From Miltoncostaea sp050250915 (GTDB lineage: Bacteria; Actinomycetota; Thermoleophilia; Miltoncostaeales; Miltoncostaeaceae): a stretch of DNA of 64,000 bases. Made by a program: the position numbers and the translations under genes. Shown here piece by piece: positions 35,946 to 43,776 of the stretch; position 1 is the stretch's first letter; the number at the start of each line of letters is the position of its first letter. Location of the stretch: assembly GCA_050250915.1 (NCBI GenBank), contig JBFWNT010000001.1:124001-188000 (forward strand), written 5' to 3'. The notes under the pieces are model-generated. The model was not told the origin of the DNA, did no database searches, and worked only from the letters and a program-made list of their open reading frames with translations.

Positions 35946-37367
35946 ATGAGCGGACCGTCCGGCCCGGCGGTGTCCGAGGAGCGCCTCGCCGAGGCGGTCG
36001 GCCGCGCCCGTGCGGCCCTCGCCGCCCGCGCCGACGAGGTGGACCTGCTCAACGTGTTCCCCGTCGCCGACGGCGACACCGGCGTCAACATGCTGCGCAC
36101 CGCGACCGCCGTGGACGAGGCGGCCCACTCCACCACCGGGCTGCCGCGCGTCGCGCGCTGCGACGCCCTGGCCCGCGCCGCGCTGATGGGCGCCCAGGGC
36201 AACAGCGGGATGATCCTGTCCCAGCTCGTCCGCGGCGCGGCCGAGGCGCTCGCCCACGGCGAGATCGACGGGCACGCCGTCGCCCGGGCCCTGCGCGGCG
36301 CCAGCGACGCCGCCGACGCCGCCGTCCGCCACCCGGTGGAGGGGACCATGCTGAGCGTCGCGCGCGCGATGGCCGTCGCGGCCGAGGCCGCCGCCTCCCC
36401 CGACCGCGACGCCGTGCTGGGCGCCGCCGTCGCCGCAGGTGCCGAGGCGGTCGCCGCCACCACCGGGCAGATGGATGTGCTGGCGGAGGCGGGCGTCGTC
36501 GACTCCGGTGCCCTCGGGGTGCTGATCCTCGTGGAGGGCCTGGCCGACGCCCTGGCCGGCCGTCCCCCGCGCGCGGCGCCCGCCGTGGCCCCGTCGCGTC
36601 CCACGAGCGCCGCGCACCCGCCGTCGCGCTACCGCTTCTGCACCACGTTCCTGGTGGAGGGGGCACGCGTCGACCTCGCCCGACTGGAGGACGCCCTGGA
36701 GGCGGTCGGCGACAGCCTGCTGGTGATGGGCGACGGGCGCCGCGCGAAGGTGCACGTCCACACCGACGCCCCCGAGCGCGCCGCCGACGTGGCCGCGCGG
36801 TGGGGGACGATCGACGGGCTGAAAGCCGACGACATGCGCCGCCAGGAGGCCGAGCGGACCGCCCGCCTCGCCGCCGTCGTAACGCCCGGCGGCCTGGTGG
36901 CCGTGGCCGACGGCGCCGGGGTGCGGGACCTGCTGGCCGGGCTCGGCGCCGCCGCCGTCGCCCCGGGCGAGCCGCTGGGCCAGGCGGGCGTGGTCCTGGC
37001 CCTGGCGCCCGGCCCCGACGCGCCCGGCGCCCAGGTGGTCGCGGTCGCCACGCTTCCGGGGATGCTCGCCGCCGCCCTGGCCTGGGACCCGGACGACGAC
37101 CCCGCCGCCGCTGCGGCCGAGATGCGCGTCGCCGCCGGCGAGGTGACCGCGATCGACGTGGCCGTCGCGGACCGCGAGGCGCTGGCCGCCGCGCTCCTCC
37201 CCGCGCTGGAGGGCGCCGGGCTGGTGACCGTGCTCATCGGCGAGGGCGCCGGCGTGGCGCCCGACGAGGTGGAGGCCTGGGTGCGGGCGCTGGTGCCGCC
37301 GGGCGTGGAGGTGGAGGCGCACTTCGGCGGCCAGCGGGCCCCCGCCCTCGCGGTGGGCGTGGAGTAG
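35946..37367 (+). CDS. DAK2/FakA-like fatty acid kinase catalytic subunit
   Basis: A 473-residue protein. The N-terminal DhaL-type ATPase domain shows FPVADGDTGVNML (Mg-binding aspartates) and ALMGAQGNSGMILSQ. A middle domain follows (FCTTFLVEG, DSLLVMGDGRRAKVHVHTD), then a C-terminal domain ending VLIGEGAGVAPDEVEAW. This is the FakA arrangement, in which the kinase phosphorylates fatty acids held by a DegV/FakB protein for phospholipid synthesis. The DegV gene overlaps its stop by one base, strongly supporting the pairing. Confidence 0.88.
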   Translation: MSGPSGPAVSEERLAEAVGRARAALAARADEVDLLNVFPVADGDTGVNMLRTATAVDEAAHSTTGLPRVARCDALARAALMGAQGNSGMILSQLVRGAAEALAHGEIDGHAVARALRGASDAADAAVRHPVEGTMLSVARAMAVAAEAAASPDRDAVLGAAVAAGAEAVAATTGQMDVLAEAGVVDSGALGVLILVEGLADALAGRPPRAAPAVAPSRPTSAAHPPSRYRFCTTFLVEGARVDLARLEDALEAVGDSLLVMGDGRRAKVHVHTDAPERAADVAARWGTIDGLKADDMRRQEAERTARLAAVVTPGGLVAVADGAGVRDLLAGLGAAAVAPGEPLGQAGVVLALAPGPDAPGAQVVAVATLPGMLAAALAWDPDDDPAAAAAEMRVAAGEVTAIDVAVADREALAAALLPALEGAGLVTVLIGEGAGVAPDEVEAWVRALVPPGVEVEAHFGGQRAPALAVGVE

Positions 37368-38248
37368 TGGACCCCGGTCGCCGCCTCGACGCGGCCACCA
37401 CCGCGCTGGTCATCGACTCGGCCGCCGACGTGCCCCCCGAGGCCCGCCCCGCCAATTGGCGGGTGGTGCCGATCCCGGTGAGCTTCGGCGACCGCACGTT
37501 CCTGGACGGCGTCGACATCGACGCGGCCGGGTTCTACGAGCGCCTGGCCCACGCCGACCGGATGCCGACGACCGCCCAGCCGTCCCTCGCGTCGATGACG
37601 GAGGTGATCGCCGAGGCGCTCGACGCGCACGAGACGGCGGTGGTGCTGCCGCTGTCGGGCCACATGTCGGGCACCGTCGAGACCGCCCGCGCCGCCGCCC
37701 GCGATCTGGGCGAGGACCGGGTGATGGTGCTGGAGAGCGGCTCGGTGACCGTCGCCCTGGGGCTCATCGCCTTCCGCCTCCAGGCGCGCCTGGAGGCCGG
37801 CACCACGGCGGGCGACCTGGCCGCGGCGGCGGAGCGCCTGAGCGCGGACCACCGCGCGGTGTTCACGCTCGAGACGCTCGAGTACCTGCAGCGCGGAGGG
37901 CGCATCGGGCGCGCCCAGGCGGTGGCGGGGTCGCTGCTGCGCGTGCGCCCGGTGCTGCAGATCCTGGACGGCGAGGTCACCCCCTGGTCGCGGGTGCGCG
38001 GCGCGCACAAGGTGCTGCCCGCGGTCGAGGAGTTCGTCGAGGGGCAGTCGGAGGCGGGCCGGCCGCTGCATGTCGCCTACGGCCACACCCGCCGGCCGGA
38101 GGCCCTCGACGACCTGCGCGCCCTGGTCACGCGGGTCCGGCCGCAGGCGCAGGAGGTGTTCGCGGGTGAGGTGGGCCCCACCGTCGGCACCCACGCCGGA
38201 CCGGGGGCATTCGTGGTGGCGTTCGTCCACGATCCGCCGGCGTCCTAG
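37367..38248 (+). CDS. DegV/FakB-family fatty-acid-binding protein
   Basis: A 293-residue DegV fold protein. It carries VIDSAADVPPE, PIPVSFGDRTFLDG (the strand that covers the ligand tunnel), PTTAQPS (carboxylate-binding Ser/Thr), PLSGHMSGTVETAR and LQRGGRIGRAQA. FakB proteins present an acyl chain to FakA as an acyl phosphate. GTG at 37367 shares its G with the FakA TAG stop, with GGAG just upstream. Acyl-chain preference cannot be read. Confidence 0.92.
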   Translation: MDPGRRLDAATTALVIDSAADVPPEARPANWRVVPIPVSFGDRTFLDGVDIDAAGFYERLAHADRMPTTAQPSLASMTEVIAEALDAHETAVVLPLSGHMSGTVETARAAARDLGEDRVMVLESGSVTVALGLIAFRLQARLEAGTTAGDLAAAAERLSADHRAVFTLETLEYLQRGGRIGRAQAVAGSLLRVRPVLQILDGEVTPWSRVRGAHKVLPAVEEFVEGQSEAGRPLHVAYGHTRRPEALDDLRALVTRVRPQAQEVFAGEVGPTVGTHAGPGAFVVAFVHDPPAS

Positions 38249-38268
38249 GGGGCCGCCGCCCGCCCTGC

Positions 38269-38274
38269 TAGCGT
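38269..38274 (+). promoter_or_regulatory. -10 element of the MauE-MauD-like gene
   Basis: TAGCGT lies 9 nt before the GTG at 38284, giving a leader of 0-2 nt. It starts the methylamine-dehydrogenase-like locus. Confidence 0.5.
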
Positions 38275-38283
38275 CGCCCAGCG

Positions 38284-39153
38284 GTGGACCCGGCCCTCCG
38301 CATCATCGTCGCACTGGTGCTGTTCGGCGCCGCGGCGGCCAAGCTGCGCGACCGCCGGGCTCTGGTCGCCGCGGTCGGCGACCACGGCGTCCCGCCCGCC
38401 CTGCGGCCCGCCGCCGCGACGGCCCTGGTGGCCGCCGAGCTGGCCCTCGGCGCCCTCGTCCTGATCCCGGCGACCGCCCGCGCGGCCGGGCTGGGCATCG
38501 CCGTCCTGGGCGTCGTGTTCGCGGCGTCGCTGGGGCTCATGCGCCTGCGCGGCCGCCGGCGCGCGCCATGCGGGTGCTTCGGCGGCACGCGCGAGCGGCC
38601 CATCGGCTGGCTCGCCGCCCGGGCGCTGCTGCTCGCCGCCGCCGGCGTCGTCATCGCCGGGGGATGGCTCGACCGCGACGCCGACGCCATCGCCCTGCTC
38701 ACCGCCGGCGTCATCGCGCTGGCACTCGCCGTCACGGTGCTGACCGTCCTGGTGCTGGCGCTGTTCCGCCAGGTGGGGGTGCTCGAGGCGCGCCTCGGCC
38801 CCCGCGCCGCCCTCGAGCTGGAGGACGAGGGCCCGCCCCTGGGCCGCCCCGCGCCGCCGGCCGCCCCGCTCGCCCGCCGCGGCGGCGAGCTGCTGGCGTT
38901 CTCGTCGCGGGGATGCCGCCTCTGCGCCGAGCTGGAGCCCGCGCTGGCCGCGCTGCGCCGCGACGGCCTGCCGGTCCACACCCTCATCGAGGACGAGGAT
39001 CCCGACGCCTTCGCCGACTACCGGGTGCCCGGCACCCCGTTCGTGGTCTACGCCGTCGACGGCGTCGTCGCGGGCAAGGGCCTCGTGAACACGCTGGAGC
39101 AGATCGAGGAGCTGATCGCCACCGGCGAGGAGCGGGTCGCTGCCACCGCCTGA
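38284..39153 (+). CDS. MauE-like membrane domain fused to a MauD/thioredoxin-like domain
   Basis: A 289-residue protein. Residues 1-175 form a DoxX/MauE-type membrane domain of about four or five helices with the MauE-style motif APCGCFGG between helices. Residues about 200-280 are a thioredoxin fold with active-site pair GCRLCAELEPAL (C-x-x-C) and the cis-Pro PGTPFVVYA. In methylamine dehydrogenase loci MauE and MauD are separate proteins that help form the six disulfides of the small subunit. Here they are fused. It is directly followed by a protein like that subunit, overlapping by 14 bp. The role as a disulfide-forming partner is inferred from this match. Confidence 0.8.
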   Translation: MDPALRIIVALVLFGAAAAKLRDRRALVAAVGDHGVPPALRPAAATALVAAELALGALVLIPATARAAGLGIAVLGVVFAASLGLMRLRGRRRAPCGCFGGTRERPIGWLAARALLLAAAGVVIAGGWLDRDADAIALLTAGVIALALAVTVLTVLVLALFRQVGVLEARLGPRAALELEDEGPPLGRPAPPAAPLARRGGELLAFSSRGCRLCAELEPALAALRRDGLPVHTLIEDEDPDAFADYRVPGTPFVVYAVDGVVAGKGLVNTLEQIEELIATGEERVAATA

Positions 39154-39769
39154 CGACCTGGTCGATCGCGGCGCCCGCGCCCTGTCGCACCGGCTCGCGA
39201 CCTCCGGCACCCGCCGCGGCTTCCTGGCCACCGTCGCCGGCGCCGCCCTGGCGCTGGTGGGCGCCGCGCCCGCCGCCGGCCAGGCGCGCCGCCGCAGCCA
39301 GCCGCTGCGCGGCACCAACCGCACCCGCGAGGGCTGGTACGGCTTCTGCGGCCACACGTGGACCACCGGCTCCTGCCCCAGCCCGTTCGCGCTGCCGCGC
39401 ATCGACGCGCGGGGGTTCCCGCTGCGGCCCAGCGACGGCGCGCCCGTCGACAACCTCGGCCGCCCGATCGACGCGCTCGGCCGCCCCGTCGGCACCGACG
39501 GTCAGCCGCTGCTGGCGCCCGACGGCAGCCTGCTGCCCCCCGCGCCGCGCACCCGCCTGTGCGAGGACTGGGTGCCGCGGATCCACGGCGTCCAGACCGT
39601 GACCCAGGGCGCCTGGTACCGCTGCTGCGGCCACCAGATCCGCAAGCTCACCGACTGCTGTTCCACCAGCCGGGTGCGCATCAACGGCGACGCGTCGCTC
39701 GTCGGCTACTGCCGCCCGGGCCGGCGCGTGTACTGCGTCCTCTACGTCGACACGGGGGTGCCGTGCTAG
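39140..39769 (+). CDS. Tat-exported methylamine dehydrogenase small-subunit-like protein
   Basis: About 209 residues. A twin-arginine signal TRRGFLATVAGAALALVGA is followed by a Cys-rich domain with ten cysteines: GFCGHTWTTGSC, RLCEDW, GAWYRCCGH, DCCSTS, GYCRPG, VYC and a final VPC. The spacing resembles the TTQ-bearing light chain of methylamine dehydrogenase. CGHTWTTGSC matches the region of the first TTQ tryptophan, but the second (W in WCFG) appears as Tyr in GYCRPG. A Gly/Asp/Pro repeat region (VDNLGRPIDALGRP) is inserted in the middle. No ATG/GTG/TTG precedes the Tat signal. CTG at 39140, behind GAGGAG, is the best start. It may be a redox or structural protein without TTQ. Confidence 0.75.
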   Translation: MPPPDDLVDRGARALSHRLATSGTRRGFLATVAGAALALVGAAPAAGQARRRSQPLRGTNRTREGWYGFCGHTWTTGSCPSPFALPRIDARGFPLRPSDGAPVDNLGRPIDALGRPVGTDGQPLLAPDGSLLPPAPRTRLCEDWVPRIHGVQTVTQGAWYRCCGHQIRKLTDCCSTSRVRINGDASLVGYCRPGRRVYCVLYVDTGVPC

Positions 39770-41157
39770 CGGAGATCGGCATCGCGGCGGCGGCGCTCCT
39801 GGCGGGCGTCTCCGGCGCGTGGAGCCCCTGAGGCTTCTCCATGGTCGAGACCATCACCTCCGACGTGTGCGGGGGCCGTCACCGCAAGCAGGTCGCCGTC
39901 GCCCTCTTCGCCGTGGGCGCGATCATCGCCGCCGCCGCGCTGGGCGCGGCGCTCGGCGCGGTCGGGAGCCTGCTCGACCAGGACGTGGCCCTCACCGTCG
40001 TCGCGGTGCTGGCCCTGCTCGGGGCGCTGCGCGAGGCGGGCTGGCTGCGGCTGCCACTGCCGCAGGTGTCGCGGCAGGTGCCGGAGCGCTGGCGCCGCGA
40101 GTGGCCGCTGCCCGCGTGGAGCTTCGCGTACGGCGCCGGGCTGGGCCTGGGCGTGCTGACCCACCAGGTGGTCGCGACGTTCTGGGTGGCCGCCGCCGGC
40201 GCACTGGCCCTGGGCGACCCGCTCGTCTCGGCCCTGGTGCTGGCCCCCTTCGGCCTGGGGCGCGCGTTGATGGTGGCGCTGCCCGCCCGCGGCCGCCGCG
40301 ACCCCGCCGCGGCCGTGGAGCGCATGGCCCGCCGTCGCCGGGTGCTGCGCCCGGCCAACGCGATCACGCTCGCCGTGCTGGCCGGCGCCCTGGCCGCCAC
40401 CCCCGCGGTGGCGCAGAGCGGCGCCAGCGGCCGCTACGACCCGGCCGCCTGGGGCGGGATCGTCGCGGTCACGGTCTCCGCGCCCGGCGCGCCGTCGGCC
40501 GTGGTGGTCCGGCCGGGGGGCGGGGCGCCGCCGGTGCGCTTCGAGGGTGGGCACTCCCCCTCGCTCGACGGCGACCTGCTGGCCTACGCCGACGCCGCCG
40601 GGATCCGGGTCGTCAATTGGCGCACCGGCCAGGAGATGCTGCGCCTGCCCGCCCCGGACGGCACGCTCACCAAGCCCGCGCTCGACTGGCCGCTCGTCGC
40701 CTGCGTGCGCGTGTTCCCGCGCAGCCAGCGCTTGGAGCTCGTCAACGCCGCCAACGGGCGCACCCGCCGCTACGCCCGCACCCTCGGCGCCACCGACCTG
40801 GGCCGCCCGGCGTTGCGCAACGGCGTGATCGCCTGGCACGTCGCCGCCGGCCGCCACTCCGAGATCCGGATCGCCCGGGTCGCCCGCCGCGGCTACCGGG
40901 TGCTCGCCACATCGGTGACCGGCCTCCAGATCAACCCCTCCATCGCGTCCGGGCGGATCCTGTGGGTGGAGCAGGCCGGCTCCTACTCCTACCTCCACAT
41001 CCGACGCCTGAACGGCGGCCACGTCCGCACGCTCGCGACCCTGCGCGGCCCCAGCCGCTTCCTGTGGACCACCGCCCTCGCCCGGCGGACGGCCTACGCC
41101 ACCCGCTGGAACCCCGTGACCGGGCGGGCGGAGCTCATCTCGCGCCGCTGGCGCTGA
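39763..41157 (+). CDS. CcdA-like membrane protein fused to a beta-propeller domain, with in-frame UGA (candidate selenoprotein)
   Basis: Read from GTG at 39763, which overlaps the previous stop by 7 nt, the frame is continuous to 41157 except for one TGA at codon 23: AGVSGAWSP-UGA-GFSMVETI. The part before it is a hydrophobic helix ending in W-S-P, like the L-S-P-C of CcdA/DsbD thiol transporters, so the UGA sits exactly at the redox cysteine. About four to five more helices follow (to residue ~225), then a ~240-residue external domain of short beta repeats (VVVRPGG, LLAYADAAGIRVVNW, NGVIAWHVA). This resembles a beta-propeller, the fold of the methylamine dehydrogenase large subunit. Translation from ATG 39841 would lose the first helix. 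Selenocysteine, rare readthrough or a mutated Cys codon remain possible. Confidence 0.7.
39829..39831 (+). other. In-frame UGA at the CcdA-type cysteine position
   Basis: TGA interrupts an otherwise open and coherent reading frame after TGG AGC CCC and before GGC TTC TCC. An inverted repeat ATGGT-CGAG-ACCAT (39841-39854) starts 9 nt later, and a second hairpin GACG...CGTC with a GGGG apex lies at about 39862-39880. Both could be SECIS-like, but neither fits the bacterial consensus spacing well. Confidence 0.5.
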
Positions 41158-41167
41158 GCGCCGCCGC

Positions 41168-42382
41168 TCAGCGGACGACGTTGGAGAGGCGCTGCTCCTG
41201 GAGCTCGTCGGGCACCAGCCCCGGCTCCGGGTTCCCGGGCGCGCCCACCGGCGCGTCGAGGTCCTCGAGGGTGTCGAGGATCGCGATGTCCAGCCCGGCG
41301 AAGAGGTCGACCTCGTAGGGGTCCACGTCGTGCCCGTCCTCCCCGGTGATCCGCACGGTGGGGCGGGTGACGTACTCGCGGTGGACCTTCGAGACGATGC
41401 CGCGGCGCCCGTCGGAGAGCAGCACCGCAACGCCCTCCGGGTACGGCGCGACCGTCTCCTTGAAGATCTTCACCATCTCCAGCGGGAACGCGGTGCCCGC
41501 GAGCGACAGCACCAGCTCCCACGCCTCGTGGGTGGGGCGCCGCGCCTGGTAGACGCGCATCGACGACACCGCGTCATAGACGTCCGCCACCCCGGCGATC
41601 TGGGCGTTCTCGTGGAGGTCGGCGCCGCGGCCGTTGGGGTAGCCCTGCCCGTCGAGGCGCTCGTGGTGGCCGATGATGCAGACCTTGGTGAGCGACGCCA
41701 GGGTCCCGGTCTCCACCAGGTCGAGGCCCGTCTTGGGATGCTCCCGCACGATCGCCATCTCGTCGTCGGTGAGCTTGCCCGGCTTGCGGAGGATGTCGGC
41801 GGGGATGAGGAGCTTGCCGACGTCGTGCAGCAGCAGCCCCGTCCCCAGCTTCTGGAGGCGCTGGTCGTGGTCGTCGCGGCGCGGCCGGCCGCGGCCGTCC
41901 TGCCATCCGTGCCGGCGCAGGTGCTCGTCGCCGATCATCAGCCCGATCACGCAGACGTTGAGCGAGTGGGACAGCGTGTGGGAGTCGAACGTGTGGAGGT
42001 CCATCAGCGTCGACACCATGTGGCCGTGGCTGCGCAGCTCGCGCAGGATCCCGGCGACCACCCCTTCGAGGCGCTCGACCTGCTCCCCGGGGATCCGCGT
42101 GGCGGGTCCCTTCGTGGTGACCATGCTGAACGTCTCGTGGAGCTCCGCGATCGCCTTCTCCCGGACCTCGGGCGCGATCACCTCGGTGGGCTCGATCCCT
42201 TCCGACAGCTCGTCGTCGATGTAGACCGCGAACACGCCGGCGCGCTCGAGGCCCACGCGGACCCGGTCGGTGACCACCGCCTGCGGCTGCAGCAGCGGGA
42301 CGCGGATTCCGGCGGAGCAGGAGTAGACGGGGCGTCCGAGCCGCATGCCCGGCCGCAGCCGCGAGACGGCGACGATACGCAC
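41168..42382 (-). CDS. HD-GYP domain phosphodiesterase
   Basis: A 404-residue cytoplasmic protein. An N-terminal regulatory part (about 1-120) precedes the HD-GYP domain: HTLSHSLNVCVIGLMIG, then LLHDVGKLLIP (HD pair), HPKTGLDL, IIGHHERLDGQGYPNG (HH and GYP) and GVADVYDAVSS. All metal ligands are present, so cyclic di-GMP hydrolysis is expected. A C-terminal ~100-residue segment includes a PilZ-like strand pattern (AVLLSDGRRGIVSKVHREY). The GTG start at 42382 lies exactly 7 nt after a sigma28-like -10. It probably regulates motility, pili or polysaccharide, for example the cyclic di-GMP-linked pilB and GT2 genes in this window. Confidence 0.9.
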   Translation of the reverse strand: MRIVAVSRLRPGMRLGRPVYSCSAGIRVPLLQPQAVVTDRVRVGLERAGVFAVYIDDELSEGIEPTEVIAPEVREKAIAELHETFSMVTTKGPATRIPGEQVERLEGVVAGILRELRSHGHMVSTLMDLHTFDSHTLSHSLNVCVIGLMIGDEHLRRHGWQDGRGRPRRDDHDQRLQKLGTGLLLHDVGKLLIPADILRKPGKLTDDEMAIVREHPKTGLDLVETGTLASLTKVCIIGHHERLDGQGYPNGRGADLHENAQIAGVADVYDAVSSMRVYQARRPTHEAWELVLSLAGTAFPLEMVKIFKETVAPYPEGVAVLLSDGRRGIVSKVHREYVTRPTVRITGEDGHDVDPYEVDLFAGLDIAILDTLEDLDAPVGAPGNPEPGLVPDELQEQRLSNVVR

Positions 42383-42389
42383 CCAATCG

Positions 42390-42416
42390 GCTTCGGCATG
42401 CGGAAACCCGACTTGA
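42390..42416 (-). promoter_or_regulatory. Sigma28/WhiG-like promoter of the HD-GYP gene
   Basis: On the minus strand TCAAGTCG (42416-42409), an 11-nt spacer and GCCGAAGC (42397-42390) match the FliA/WhiG pattern TAAAGTTT-N11-GCCGATAA at 10 of 16 positions. The GTG follows 7 nt later, giving a leaderless start. The spacer contains GGTTTCCGC, also present upstream of the divergent GT2-MshEN gene (29439-29447). Confidence 0.5.
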
Positions 42417-42417
42417 A

Positions 42418-42441
42418 GTGCAGGGTTCGGGGGTCCTGCAC
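42418..42441 (-). other. Second hairpin between ssb and the HD-GYP gene
   Basis: GTGCAGG and CCTGCAC pair as 7 bp around a 10-nt G-rich loop, immediately upstream of the sigma28-like -35. It may insulate the HD-GYP promoter from ssb transcription. Confidence 0.4.
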
Positions 42442-42446
42442 GCCGA

Positions 42447-42483
42447 GACGCCCCCGGAGGCCTCCCCAGGCCCCGGGGGCGTC
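42447..42483 (-). terminator. Strong hairpin after ssb
   Basis: GACGCCCCCGG and CCGGGGGCGTC form an 11-bp stem that continues, after one bulged base, into GGCCT/AGGCC with a CCCC loop. It stands 32 bp past the ssb stop. A T-run is lacking, as is usual in this genome. Confidence 0.65.
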
Positions 42484-42514
42484 TGCGAGCGGGGTGCGGA
42501 GTCCCTGGGACCTC

Positions 42515-42988
42515 CTAGAAGGGGATCTCCGCGTCGTCGGCCGGCGCGCTCCCGCCGCCCGAGCCGTTCCCCGCCATGGCGCCCACGGGCGCCAGGTCGT
42601 CGGCCGGCCGGCTCCACCCGGAGGCCTGCTGGTCGCCGCCCCCGCCGCCCTCCCCCCGCGAGTCGAGGAAGAAGACGTCGTTCGCGATGACCTCCACGGA
42701 CTGGCGCTTGGTGCCGTCCTGGGCCTGCCACTCACGCCACGACAGGCGTCCGTCCACGCCGATCCGCCGCCCCTTGGCCAGGTAGTCGGCGGCCGTCTGC
42801 GCCTGCCGGCCGAACACCGTCACGTCGAAGAAGTTCGACTTGTCGCCCCAGTTGCCCGACTCGTCCCGCGCGCGGGACGACACCGCCAGCCGCATCGAGC
42901 AGATCGGGTCACCGCCGCCGGTGTGGCGCAGCTCGGGGTCGCGGGTCAGGCGCCCCACCAGGGTCACGCGGTTCAGGTCGGCCGGCAT
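42515..42988 (-). CDS. ssb: Single-stranded DNA-binding protein
   Basis: A 157-residue SSB. The OB fold reads NRVTLVGRLTRDPELRHTGG, then SNFFDVTVFGRQAQTAADYL, AKGRRIGVDGRLSWREW and QSVEVIANDVFFLD. A Gly-rich linker leads to the acidic tip DDAEIPF, which recruits repair and replication partners. GGAGG lies 6 nt before the ATG. No rpsF or rpsR neighbours are present, so this is probably a second, stand-alone SSB rather than the ribosomal-operon copy. Confidence 0.95.
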   Translation of the reverse strand: MPADLNRVTLVGRLTRDPELRHTGGGDPICSMRLAVSSRARDESGNWGDKSNFFDVTVFGRQAQTAADYLAKGRRIGVDGRLSWREWQAQDGTKRQSVEVIANDVFFLDSRGEGGGGGDQQASGWSRPADDLAPVGAMAGNGSGGGSAPADDAEIPF

Positions 42989-43092
42989 CCGGCACCTCCA
43001 GCTCCGTGATCGGTACGCGACCGATGATGACCCCGCCTCCGGACACCACACAGCACCGAACCGTGACCATCCTGTGCCGCAGGCGTGCCCGG

Positions 43093-43746
43093 TCAGTCCC
43101 GGGCGGCGGCCTCCTCGGCGCGCATCTCGCCCACCTTCTCGATGGCCGCCTCGAACACCTCGTGCGGCTGCGCGCCGCTCACCAGCAGGCGCCCGTCGAA
43201 CACGAACGCCGGGACCGCGCGGATGCCGTGGCGCTGGGCCGTCGACGTGGAGGCGTCCACCTCGCCCGCGAACACGCCGGACTCCACCTCGGCCCGCGCC
43301 TCGCCGGGGTCGAGGCCCACGTCGGCGACGCACGCGAGCAGCACGTCCCAGTCCATGATGTCGCGCCCCTCGGACCAGTAGGCGTCCATGATCCGGGTGT
43401 GCAGCGCGTCGTGGGCCGGCAGGCCGTGGCCGCGCGCCCACTCGATGAGCTCGAGCGCCCGGCGCGTGCGCGGCACCCGCTCGGGGTTCGGGTTGTAGGC
43501 GAGCCCCGCCTCCTCGTTGAGCCTCCGCACGGTGTCGTGCATCGCCTCCGGGTAGCGGCGCATGAGCTCCTCGCGCGGGATGCCCTCGTCCGGGTACTCC
43601 GGGTGGAGGTCGTAGGGGAGGAACACCACCGTCAGCCCGCGCTCCCGCAGCCACTTCGCCCGCTCGCGGGCGACGTTGCAGAAGGGGCAGACGACGTCGC
43701 TCCAGATCGCGACCTCGATGGGCTGCTCATCCGGCACGTCGCGCAC
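43093..43746 (-). CDS. DsbA-family oxidoreductase (FrnE-like)
   Basis: A 217-residue cytoplasmic thioredoxin-fold protein with an inserted helical domain. The active site is SDVVCPFCNVARERA (C-P-F-C), and the cis-Pro stretch is IRAVPAFVFDGRLLVSG. FLPYDLHPEYPDEG is a typical FrnE-group stretch. There is no signal peptide. The family includes polyketide-linked isomerases and stress-related disulfide enzymes. Specific substrate unknown. The GTG at 43746 is the first start. A divergent gene begins 30 bp away. Confidence 0.88.
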   Translation of the reverse strand: MRDVPDEQPIEVAIWSDVVCPFCNVARERAKWLRERGLTVVFLPYDLHPEYPDEGIPREELMRRYPEAMHDTVRRLNEEAGLAYNPNPERVPRTRRALELIEWARGHGLPAHDALHTRIMDAYWSEGRDIMDWDVLLACVADVGLDPGEARAEVESGVFAGEVDASTSTAQRHGIRAVPAFVFDGRLLVSGAQPHEVFEAAIEKVGEMRAEEAAARD

Positions 43747-43762
43747 TCAAGCAGGTCGGCGC

Positions 43763-43768
43763 TACGCT
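43763..43768 (+). promoter_or_regulatory. -10 element of the 117-residue gene (leaderless)
   Basis: TACGCT, then 8 nt, then ATG at 43777. Confidence 0.55.
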
Positions 43769-43776
43769 GCGCCCTG

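Noticed and set aside
39763..39831. A stand-alone 22-residue leader peptide ending at the UGA
   Set aside because: Possible, but the peptide is a hydrophobic helix with W-S-P placed exactly where CcdA proteins have S-P-C, and it is in phase with the downstream frame. A single interrupted protein explains more.
39841..39854. ATGGT-CGAG-ACCAT as a definite SECIS element
   Set aside because: The stem starts only 9 nt after the UGA and the loop lacks the usual bacterial GU/GG arrangement, so it is mentioned only as a weak candidate.
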